This document shows, in pieces, positions 1 to 10,500 of a DNA stretch of 64,000 bases (position 1 is its first letter; each line of letters opens with the position of its first letter). Where the stretch lies: the NCBI GenBank assembly GCA_918026815.1, contig CAKJVC010000201.1:1-64000 (forward strand). The letters run 5' to 3'. Source of the DNA: Chalara sp. BL73. Its lineage: Eukaryota; Ascomycota; Leotiomycetes; Helotiales. The translations under genes and the position numbers were made by a program. The notes beneath the pieces are model-generated. The model was not told where the DNA came from, searched no databases, and worked only from the letters and a program-made list of their open reading frames with translations.

Positions 1-1872
1 CATCTTCAGGATTAGCAGAGTATTTCCATAAGCCAAAGCTTTCCTCGCCAATGAAAATCACCTCGTTCGCATTATCGACCACGCATCCTTCCGGCTGCGT
101 GCCAGTTCCGATCATCAGAGTTCGAACGAGCGTGGTGGAGAGTGACCCGTTGGAGGAGGTGAGTTCGTATTGCAAGTAGACTGCTTCCTTTGAATTGGCG
201 AAAAGAAAGAAACGCGAGTCGCGCGCACGGTGGTAGACGCAGGAGCCATAGACCTCGAAGTCTTCTGGTAGGGGCTGCGAACCACCAGGGATGTTCGACA
301 GGGTCCCGTTTGCAGAGATGGCGAAGAGGCAGAGCGTATTATCGCCCCTGCAGCCGGCGTATGCCAGATCTAGTGGTCTTATTTGGAGACAGCGGGAAGG
401 AGTAGATGATGTCTACATTGTTTGGCTCAGATGCAGTAAAATGGACTGCAATTTGTTTTTGCCTTCAAAGATCGAAGAGAGTAAGTCCAGGATTGTCCTC
501 GCTCTTTGTAGTTGTGATGATGCGAGATACGGTAGGATCAGCAGCGAGCCAGATGGCGGGATCATCGCCATCTGCTCCAGAAGCGTCTGTCTCGTAGACA
601 GCGGTAACGGAGAAGACGCTGCAGTCATCGCCTGTAAATGGTGCATTACATTCACAGTTATTGGCACCTGTGCACTGCCCGTTTCGGAACAATCATTTAG
701 ACAAGTGATTTGAGAGCAATCAGCGCCTGTAAATCCGCTATAGCATGTACAGCTCGTTTGTGAACTACATATACCTCCAACGCCGCAATTATTGACTGTT
801 GGGCATGTTGGAAGTCCGACCTCTGTAGCGTTGGTTCGAGGTGACCACTCGGTATTCCGATTGATGTTTAGAGTCGTGAACACTTGGTCCAAGGAGCTGA
901 TGCCGAACGCCTTTCCCCAGTCGTCGCGGATTCAAAAGCGTAGCCGATAGAGCCAGATGGTACTACTATTCTGGAAAATGGCAATATCGCTAAGCTCAAA
1001 GCCTTCTCCCTCAATGGTAATAGTTCCTATCTCCGTGAGGTTGCTGGAATAGACCGAGATTGACTCTTCAAAAGCAACCAGGTAAAGGAAGCCATCCCCT
1101 GCGAGGTGATAAACAGCTGCACCGACAATTTCCTCTTCTGTCGTGGCGGACACCGTAACAGCAGGCGTGGTTGGGACATCTGAAGCAGGAAAAGTGTACA
1201 GATTCTTGTCGTTGCCACCAAACAAAACTTCAGAATGGCCAACTGGAATAGCACAAGTTTCCGCCTCAATCGGCACCACAAATGATACGACCTAAAGATA
1301 TGAGCAACTTTATTACCACATTCTATTCAGGTGGCCTACCTCCACTGGTTCAAAACCATTCTTGTTCGTTTGCAGAAGGTACATCTTCACCTGCTTCTTG
1401 CCAAAAGGTAGATATACTGCTCACCCGTCGCCGGACTTCGCCAACCACACAGCGCCGAGAATTCCGCAAGAATGAACTTGCTCGCAACCTCCTCCCTCGT
1501 TGCCAGATCATAGAAACGGAGCGTATGCTCCGGGGTAGAAGGTAACCAGGGGATCCGTCCCATTCACATCATAAACAGCGGAAACCACCTTGGTGCGCCC
1601 GTAACCGTTGCATATGCTTCAGGCAAAGAGGTTCCATTCCCGGCACTGTTGATATCATAAACGTGGAAGCCACCTTTCTCCGCCGACCCATCGTTGCCGA
1701 TCAATTGAGGCTGAGAGGCATAGTAGAAGAAGACCTTGTCTGATTCAACGGTGGTCGTGGATGCGAGAATGGGTAACGACACAGGAGGTGCAGCACGCTT
1801 GACTGAATTCCTTGATGAGGAGGCTGCTGTTGAGCAAACAAGAACGGCGATTGGAAATAGAGTCCACCTCAT
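1..1872 (-). pseudogene. Secreted 3-phytase-like beta-propeller protein with EGF-like module, 3' end outside window, many frame breaks
   Basis: Myo-inositol hexakisphosphate phosphohydrolase family (beta-propeller phytase); it would release phosphate from phytate outside the cell. The start at 1872 gives a signal peptide (hydrophobic run ending about residue 18). Propeller-type strands follow, then an EGF-like Cys cluster (about 660-810) and a second phytase domain with the hallmark DDPAIWL (near 560). The frame is still open at position 1, so the C-terminus lies outside. One intron fits 1292-1339. The coding frame jumps about nine times by one or two bases, near 1597, 1535, 1400, 962, 928, 690, 468, 440 and 370. 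Within each piece the family sequence is clean and free of stops. That pattern fits indel errors near a contig end, or very recent decay; I cannot separate the two. Family assignment is secure; function of this copy is doubtful. Confidence 0.72.
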
Positions 1873-2394
1873 CTTGTCCTATCTCGACGTGCAGTGGACA
1901 GAAGAAATGAAAGATGTGCCCGACGACGGCTAAAAAGAGCAAGGGGGACATCCTGAGAAGTTGTTCCGTACTTGCGTATGGATCCTTGGAAAGGTTGCAA
2001 TGCAGCCAAATTACGGAGTAGAGAAACAAAAGCATGAAGATCCCCTTGTGAAATTGCGGGGAGCACAGGGACGTGGTCTAGCAATGGGATATGATTGGCC
2101 ATCACCATGTATTTGAAGTTGTTTCAAGAAGGTCAAAAGCGGGCTTGGCCGCATGGTCAACCTTGAGATCTGGTATTGGAAGCACGTGGAAACCTGGGTC
2201 GAAATTGAAGAAAACGATTGAGTCTTATGCCTCATTCATGCAATTATAAAGAAGCCCTATCTCTAGTCGAACGATCAATACTCGCGATCCGTATTTTAGA
2301 ACTTTGTAAAGAAGGAATAATACAACATTCAGTCACCACCATCCAGTCCATCCCCATGCTCCGCCGAAGCCCAAAGTTCCAGCACTGCCTTTCT
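1873..2394. other. Intergenic: phytase promoter side and 3' flank of the next minus-strand gene
   Basis: Holds the upstream region of the phytase gene and the 3' end of the gene ending at 2395. Short overlapping frames here have no family resemblance. No repeat or RNA gene was seen. Confidence 0.5.
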
Positions 2395-4518
2395 TCAGGC
2401 TTGGTGCCATACTCCTGAGCGTGTCTTGTCCAACACTCCTTTGTTCTTCAAGGCTATCTCTCGAATGCGCTCTCGTTCGCGCTCCGGCGACAGCCCCGCG
2501 TGTTTGATCCACTCAGAAATATTATCAAAACCATCGATATTGGTATCTAATGGCTGAAAGGTGCTAAGCCCAAGAGTGGCGCGGTGATGGCGACCCTGGC
2601 TGTTTCGGCGCATCTCAGTCCATATCTTTCGTGCTGGATCTATTTCAGGGCCCGAATTTCGAGTGTTGCCCACAAAGGATGGAGTTCTGACCATCCCCCC
2701 AAGTCATGACTGCCTTGACGGGTCTCTCCTATACTAGGAATATTATTAACAGCTAGTGGTGTTGCCTGAGTAGCTTTGGCTGTGTTCACACTTGAGTATA
2801 TGGCCTCTCGCTGGCTGGCACGCTGTCTTTTTGCAGCCGGGATATGAATCCTGTCGTCAGCTAATTTATGAATTGCATGCCGGGCTTGGTCAACAGGAAA
2901 ATGTGATTCAATGAGGGTGATGACTGGGTTCGCTGGACCTTTCAGTATTCGAGGATCTGCAGCTGACCACACGGATTGTGGTTTTCGCCGCTTGATCGTG
3001 CCAGTAGCATCGGTCTGCATAATGGTATTGCTAAATCCACAATGCCTATATGTGATTCGGACATTGATATAAGGCGTCTCTGCATCTCCAAGTTGGCTCT
3101 CAAGGTCGGCAATGAGGCCATCTGAGCCTGTTGGAGTTGGAATGTTCATATTCCCAAGACGTACTTTGACCTAATTTAGCGATCAGACGGTGCCGAAAGG
3201 CTTTAGATTTGGTGTTAATATTGAGGAGTAAATTCTTTCGACCTACCAGAACTAGTATAGTTTGACCAACACCGACAATTTTGAGCTCGTGCAGGTTACC
3301 AATGATTTCAGGAATTGAGCAATCTCGTCCGGGAAATAGTTCAATATGCATCGAATGCAAAATTCCGTGACTGGTTTCTGCATACATCAGCTTTCGAGAA
3401 AATAAAAATGATAGTGATAAAACGCCGATCAATTAGAGTCTACATTTTATGTTGAGTATTTCCAAATTTATATAAACCTAAGCCTGCACCCTGCAGCGTA
3501 AGGTTAACAGAAGAGACTTACGGAAGGCTGAGACTGGCTCATTCGTTTCTTTTCCGTCTGCCCTCCGCAATTTACCAGTGATGGAAACAGCAACCCATAG
3601 AATACAACAAGCGCTTTCAACGCTTGGGACCTCAGGGGTGATCTCGATTTCTGGACACAGCACATGGGCAGGTTGTGTTCGAGTCTCTGATGTGCTGTCC
3701 TCATAAAAGCATGTGGAAGTGACCGAATGGCCTGAAACTCTACGGCCTGCGCTTCCAGTCGCACAGCGTGAAGAGTTCTTCACACGAGCGCTGCCACGGC
3801 CTCCAATAGCCTTTAATATGAAGTTTTTGGATTTGACAGGCCGCCTCTCTGGAACATCTTGATATAAGAAAGGATTGTCTACTATATCGGAGCCACCGCG
3901 ATGGAGTTCTGAACGGAGGAAAGCGCCTGCGCTTAGTGTTCTAGGTACAGGTTTTGATGCTTTGGGAGTTAGATCTAAGTCATCCTCACTGGTCGGGGTT
4001 TGGGAATGGTGGCTGAGAGCATTGGCTGAGGACAAGCCTTGGACGTCGTCGAAGCTTCCATATAATATGCTTGGCCGCTTTTTACGCAACTTATGGACGG
4101 TTAATGGACGATCCGCTCCGAATGGAGGACTCCCGACGTTGAAACTCTCATCAAAGGCTCCAGATGTCCCTCTTCCATATATTTCTGTCGGGCAAGAACC
4201 GCCCGTGATGGTCTGGCTACGTTTAATGATGCGAAGTGGCTGGGGCTTGCTGGACTGGCTTTCGAAAAGCTCCATGTGAGGCGGGAGTAACGATCTGGAT
4301 TCCATTGTGCTAGATGGCCAGGCAGATTATGAACTAAAGGTAAGGAGTCGTACCGAGCTCCTTCTGTTGTTTGGCCAATAAAGGAAGAAATATGCTCTTG
4401 TTCGTCGTTACTCGTGATTTCAAGCCAGCTACCAGAAGAACTGAGGCTTGATTTACGAAAGTTCCGTCCTGTCACTGTGGCAAAGCTAGATTTCTTGAAT
4501 TTGAATCTGACCCAAGTC
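2395..4518 (-). CDS. Conserved filamentous-fungal Ser-rich protein, resembles the C-terminal part of fungal VWA/RING proteins
   Basis: Exons fit 4518-4354, 4309-3522, 3377-3247 and 3170-2395, all in phase with GT..AG introns of 44, 144 and 76 bp. The first exon is not identified, so the N-terminus is open. The first half is Ser/Pro-rich and disordered, with a basic patch (HKLRKKRPS). The second half has family-like blocks: WVAVSITGKL, then LIADLESQLGD, then VITLIESHFPVDQAR, then DPARKIWTEMRR. From memory of the family, these blocks occur in fungal von Willebrand/RING-type proteins, but no VWA or RING domain is visible here. Near 2693-2700 the frame shifts at a run of six Gs; one extra G would join the last 99 codons. 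This is an assembly slip or a real lesion. Function unknown. Confidence 0.5.
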
Positions 4519-5048
4519 CTGTGAAAGAAATAGGTGAGTGCTTTGAAAAATCCCTTGTTCAGTCAGTAAATAGATTCTAAAAAAGCCACAGTATTTCTCT
4601 CGACAACACGGAAGCCATTTACATCTGGACACTATTTTGTCCTGAATGGGAGGTTTGGCACAGATAGATGAATAAATGGCATGAACCTACTACTGAGTTC
4701 AAGGCGATAATTGCAGCTGAGGCCGCGATGAAAATTGGTACAAGAATAAGTGCACCCACTGCGGAGTTAGAAGTACTCATAGCCAAATTTCGAGGTATGT
4801 TGAAGTGCTAATACGTTGGTGATGCGGAGGTTGTATACCCAAGATCCACGCACAAGTCGAAACATCGCTCGTAGTATAGAAACAGTAGGGCGGAAAGAGC
4901 GACATAATAGCAGTATGTTGACGTTTTCGGTGCCGCGAAAAGCTGGACTCAAACAGGCAGGTACCAGTTCTTCGAATTCAATTAAATGCTTCCACTGTAG
5001 ATTCAGAAGGAACAATGCTACTCCCAAATGCGAAGGGATCATGCTCAT
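4519..5048. other. Intergenic, may hide a first exon of the gene ending at 2395
   Basis: The acceptor at 4519-4520 shows that the downstream gene needs at least one more 5' exon ending with two bases of a codon. I could not fix it. A minus-strand open frame at 4767-5048 has no recognisable family. Confidence 0.4.
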
Positions 5049-6273
5049 TCAGACAAGCTCTTTTCTCTGTAGTTCCGAAGTCTCCATAAATGTACTAATC
5101 CTTTCTTTTAGGACATTGAGCTCTTCACCGTCTAGCTTTAAGAATCGAATCAAGTCGTCGCCAGACTCTTTACCAAATAATGCCGCGTCGCTCATGCTAG
5201 CATCTATGCCTTTCTTCACCCTTACTTCCCAGACTCCTTCCCAATTCCATTCTCCAGGTCTTCGAGCAGCAAACGGGGCACTTGTGCCACCAGCCAATAC
5301 CTGATACCCCTCCGGTATACTTGAGTTACTGCCAGTGTCATTGCCATCATCAATCAGACCATCGTTAAGGTTAGAGTTTTCGTGAAAATCTGGAAGTAAT
5401 ATGCCGGATTTGATTCGATGTGATCGCCATGCATGCCATGCTCCTGGGTTCCCTGCAGCTTCCAACGGTATCTGATCAAGTATCTCTTCCTCGTCAAATG
5501 CGCCCCTGATATATCTAAGGACCTCATATATTGTAATTTTTGATTGATTTCCCGTAACACCACTAGCAGAGCTTCCCGTTGTTCCTGGACTATTCTTCAC
5601 TGCCATTGGGGTAGAGGTTGGTGTCAGACGTAAACTCTTTGATTGTAGTCCCCTTGCCTTAGTACGTCCAAACCAATCAGGAAATCCATTTCGTAACGAG
5701 AAGCCACCAGGAGGTAATCGTTCTTCATCCGTCGCCGAGACTGTTCCTCCATCTTGAATGTCCGTTGTATACATGTACGTCGTCAGTGGAGTAATTAGTG
5801 GATGGAACATATCGGTACTGAATGTTACCTGGAAAGTTCTTCAATCAGCAATTCTGATAATAAATCGACATGGTTGAACACGATTTATAATGAAGTTGTT
5901 GCTGTATCTAGAAAAGCAAGAACCAAATTGCACTCACCAATGGCGGAAGAGAAGGATAACTTGGAGGAAATGATATTTGGAACCGAAGAATTGATGGTGC
6001 ATAAGGTCCTATAAATTCAAACCAGGATCAGAATATGCACTTTAAATACGACTATGAACTCACCCTTTCTAATGAATAGAACACCTGACCATAAAGAAGG
6101 ATCTCCGGGAGTGAGACTCACGAACACCCCATATGGGCAAGCATACTTGAGACTCGAACTATAAAGATTAGCGCTTCTGAGCACATACCGTTCATATCTC
6201 CTGAGGCTTACAACTCAACAAGTAGATTCTGCTTCCGAACAGCGGAAAGAGAGGCTAGAGGGCTAGGGACCAT
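5049..6273 (-). CDS. UEV-domain protein, catalytically dead E2-like fold of FTS/AKTIP type
   Basis: Four exons (6273-6212, 6158-6064, 6008-5938, 5828-5049; introns 53, 55 and 109 bp) close exactly into 335 codons plus stop. The fold is a ubiquitin-conjugating core: LLVEFSSLK helix end, TPGDPSLWSGVLFIRKG, RFQISFPPSYPSLPP, then FHPLI in place of the E2 HPN. No cysteine follows FHPLI, so it cannot form a thioester. A long acidic and Ser-rich tail follows, with WNWEGVWEVRVKKG near residue 275. Known family: human AKTIP/FTS and the Aspergillus counterpart sit in the FTS-Hook-FHIP dynein adaptor on early endosomes, and share the VFHPL motif. The link to that complex is inference; the UEV fold is well supported. 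Start chosen as the only ATG giving a full N-terminal helix in frame. Confidence 0.75.
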
Positions 6274-6800
6274 GATTATATAGAGCTATGAGTGTAATGT
6301 CGCGTTGCATGAAGTTGATGGGCAGGATGCTGGCAGAAATTTCTTGGCAATGCTAGACCGCCTCGAATAGAGCAGGGCTTAGTTTAATAAAGGCACACTT
6401 AGCATATCACGTCTTAGAAAAGTATTGTGAAGGACAAAATAATTCTGTTGGTTCTTGAAACACTTGAAGCTTGCTTGAACAGAGGAATAAACAATAAGCA
6501 TGAGGAACCTCTAGAGTCTCTGGCTTTGTAGACGTGAGGTAGTCTTTTCTATAGACAAAAGACTCATGAGAAGCTATCCAAGCAGCAAGTTCTCAAATAC
6601 GTTTGAAGAGATATACAACGCTATTCATGACGCTAAGCATCAGATCTATGATCTATTCTTCCTCACAACAAGTGTTGTGTTACACTCCTCGTCTCTTGAT
6701 AATGACTTCATAGACTATTGCGTACGTCTGAGCCGGCCCATGGTATCAATACCAGGACTTCCCCACGTGGTTTATTGGCTTCATGAACCCAGTTGTCACC
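6274..6800. other. Intergenic: promoter of the UEV gene and 3' flank of the CCDC124 gene
   Basis: Moderately AT-rich. A plus-strand frame from 6566 runs antisense into the CCDC124 gene and has no coding support of its own. Confidence 0.45.
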
Positions 6801-7574
6801 TCAATCCTTTCCACCTAAGCGTTGCTCAATCTTGTTCTTCTCTTGGTCCTTCAGCAACTTGATATCCTCCTTTGTAGCATCATACGCCGCTCGAACTTGG
6901 TTGAATGGATTCTCTTCACTCTTATCAAACTCCTTACGAATCTTATCCTTTTTCTGGTTTTGTCGGAGACCCTGACCGCTTCCATCCGCATCCATCTCCT
7001 TCAGACGCCGCTCCTCGAATGCCGTATAAGCTGCCTTGAACCGCCGCTCAGGATGTTTATCAATCTTTGTCGAATCCGCGCCTGCCGCCAACGACAGAGC
7101 ATCCAGGGCGTTATCAATACCGGTTGCATTTAATGAAGATGCAGAACCGCCTTCCAGGCTGTCAAGTTGTGACAGGTCGAGCCCTTTGTTCGCCTTCTTG
7201 ACTGCCTGTTTGGAGCTCTTTGGGGCAGACTTGAGTGACTTTTCTTCTTCAGCTAGTAAGGCATCTTTCTCTGCCTTCTTCCTTGCCTGCTCCGCCTTTT
7301 TAGCTGCTTCTGCCTCTCTGCGATAGACATCTTGTCAGTAGAAGCACTGTGGGTTGAGTCTGCGGCGGGTAGAGGTGTATAGGAGTAAATGACTAGGGAG
7401 AGAATGATGAGCCCACTTCTTTGCGTTTGACTTTGCACCTTTGCCCCATTCTTCGTCTTCGGCGGCAGCTTTCTTCGCATTTTCAACTGCAGTCTTCTGT
7501 GCAGCAGATTCAGCTTTCCTTGCATTCCCTGCTGCCTTTTTAGAATTTTCTCCAGCAGCTTTCTTGCCTGCCAT
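6801..7574 (-). CDS. CCDC124 / Lso2-type ribosome-associated coiled-coil protein
   Basis: Two exons (7574-7417 and 7317-6801, intron 100 bp) give 224 aa, matching the roughly 223 aa of human CCDC124. The start carries the family's N-terminal block GENSKKAAGNARKAE, followed by an Ala/Lys/Glu-rich coiled coil. The C-terminus has the conserved HPERRFKAAYTAFEE and ENPFNQVRAAYDA blocks (DUF1014). Known role: yeast Lso2 and animal CCDC124 bind idle 80S ribosomes across the tRNA/mRNA channel and help translation restart after starvation; the fission-yeast homologue is Oxs1. The protein is very basic and probably cytosolic. Nothing odd was seen in the gene. Confidence 0.92.
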
Positions 7575-10500
7575 GATTGCGATTTGTGGGGAGACCCGGA
7601 AGTATATGCACAGCGGTAAAATATTTCAGGAAAGAACTTTTGCACAGTAACTGTTATGATCTGTTTTGGTATTCAGATTATGGTTTAAACATGAAGTTTT
7701 GGTAGTTGCCCCTCATTGACGACAGGGATCCACCTGATGATTCAACTGTATGTACTACACACGTGACGTAGGCACCAAAGGGACATAGCATTCGTTTAAT
7801 CTTTGTATGATGGAGGATTAACGTTTTGGTGACAACATAGTCACTGGGTTCTAGTGAAGGCGGGAGGGTTTCCAAGGAATCAAGTCATTAAAAAAGAACA
7901 AGAATGGCCCATGTTGTTAGCTTTTCAGCTTGAGTTGTTGCTATACCTCCCATGAAGGCTTGATGCCCGACATGAGACACCAGCCGGGAGAGGTTTATTT
8001 CGGCTTTACAACTATGGTATGGCGGTTCTTGAACCCAATGAATTCCAGTGGGTTGAGCAATACATCCATGAGACTCCATTCCGACTAAAAAGTAAGCATC
8101 CTATTATAGATTATGCCGGACGGGCATTAACGTTATTATACTATGTGTGACTCTTTTGCAATGCCGTGCCAGTATTTGCTATTTGCAGTGTGTGCTAAGT
8201 GCTGGACGACATTCACCGCTGAAGCATAATTGCTTTTCCCATGGTCTAATTGGAGGGTGGATCGTGACTAGATGATCAGCTGGTACAGCATTTGTTGAAG
8301 CTATTCTAGAGATATGTCTTGGCACAGGACTTCAAAGTGGGAGCTGTGTGACATTTGGCGTATGATGTAAAATGCCTCATTGTGGATAGAAGTGACACGT
8401 CTCGTATAACAAAGATTTGGATTTCACTACCCGGAAATGTCGCATGAGGCCACTTTCGATTCGTTTGGAAACGTGGAACAGCTTCCGGTATACTGCCGTG
8501 CAAAGGTCAAACAACATTCTGCATTGGGATAATCCACTACGACTTGTGATGTAGAGCAGCAGTAGTAGAGCCGCCTGAGAAACGCCCCAGATTTACTCCT
8601 CGTCAGCACGAGGATAAGGACAAGTTAGAAATGACAGTTAGATGCAGTCTCAAAATATAAGGCTGACTGCGTGCCTTCCCGCTGCCAGCACCCGTGTTGG
8701 CCCTGCCGCCCAGAATCTCGCTAGAAATGTGAGCAACTGCTAAGAGTTGACTGATTGACCAGCGTCCTGCAGGTCTATCCCCACCGTCCAGGAATGTTGC
8801 AGAGGGCTACGGTCGAGTGAGCGCCGCACCCGCACATGCTGACCTCTTGATCATACCGGCATCGCAACCTCTCTACAACAAGCTTATGGCTCTCTAATAA
8901 TGCCCAATGTTGTACAGGCTCTTTTGGCCCTTGGTAGATATTGACTTGAAGGCCAGTCGGAAGTGCTCCAGCGAATATCAGGTGAATTCGTGGTTGTGGA
9001 ACGAGGTTGGCCGAAACATGTGCACCAAGAGCTTTCTGCAGGTGAGGAAGGTAGCATGGTGGCATTCAGATCTTGATCAACTCCAGGGTGTGAGGAGTCT
9101 GTAGATTTGATGTTCTGTAGTGATAGCTGTGCGCATGCATGCTGCAAGCAATGGGGCTCTTTAGATGAAATGCATGAACAACGTCAGTAGATTTGCATCT
9201 TAATACATGCCGTGCGACAACACAAAGATATCCTTCGCCATTTTAAAAATTGTAGACTGGACACAGGAAAGTAACTCTCCGGCTGAATAGCGCGCCTAAA
9301 CGATAAGCTATGAAGGAGAGGACTTAGTCGAGCGATGGAGGATATGCCCACTTGGGTTCCTGAGGACCCCTAATTCCACCTTCAATGCCAGCGACCTCCG
9401 AATTCGGTTGCGGACTGCCGGAAGACTTTCACACCCATGCTTATTGGTCTTGCTTTCTCGTGAGGGTGTGGGCAAGGACTGTCGTGATAGACAGCTGTAG
9501 TAAGCCATTTGAATGGACGACCTCAAAGAAACACGACATTGGCCACTCGTAGTCATCCTACTCATGAGACGATTCTCAATTATTCCATCACCACAACGTG
9601 ACTAATGGCAGCGGTTACCGCCACGAAATTAACCGCTAAAATGTCTGAAATCCCGTCGCTTCGACCCCTATGAGGCCCGCGATCGACATGCTGTCGGACG
9701 TCGAACAACGTGGGCAACCCGTCAGTGACAACTTATTGTGCGCATGGAGCAAAGGAAGCAAGGCCGTCCTTGTCGCGCAAAAAAGACGAATGCTGTGTAA
9801 CGTCGGTGATTGGCCTTCATCTCTACACCTCAAACTTCATTGCGTGGGTATCTGGAGAGTGGGGATTGATGGCTTTCCCACGATTGGAACACCAGAAGTT
9901 CCAAAGACTTTTCACAGCGGTGAGAACTGGTGTAGTCAGAGGTCACCGGTACATCTGCGCCAACGTTTTAACCTTGGGTCCAGCAGGTCTTTGGGCAACA
10001 AAGGTTGATGCGTTTGGTAGGAGTGAGGGGGTGCTGTGACGTCCACATCAGAGGTCACAAGCCGCAAAAGGGCAAAAATGGGGAATCTTGGTTATGAAAA
10101 CATCCCACGAAACTAGCAGGCAAATTAAATAAGGAGACTAACTTGCAATTAACGGAGAAACCAAATCAACTGTGACGGGAGGTCTAGCTCACGGCATAAT
10201 TATTACACAAAAGGAAAAAAACAGTGACAATTGAACGAGCTCGTTCCTGGTTTTCGTGAGGCAAAAAGACACTAAATTCTGGATTGACTTTGGCGACGGA
10301 ACGTGGAAAGAGATCCGCGATCCGCTAATTAACCGTATATTCCCTTTTCTGAGATCATGTGAGAGGTGGTGAAGCTGGATATGTGGGAATGATGGATGTG
10401 GTGGTTGACAATTTGGTGGTGCTGTACTTTGCGCATCGAATCGTTGCTTGCCACTGCCTCGGTTGCGCTTCTTTTTTTTTTTTTATAAATCGCATTCATC

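Noticed and set aside
9670..10039. Two overlapping open frames of about 110 codons in the desert
   Set aside because: Different frames of the same strand are open together, with no family resemblance or splice continuation; best read as chance.
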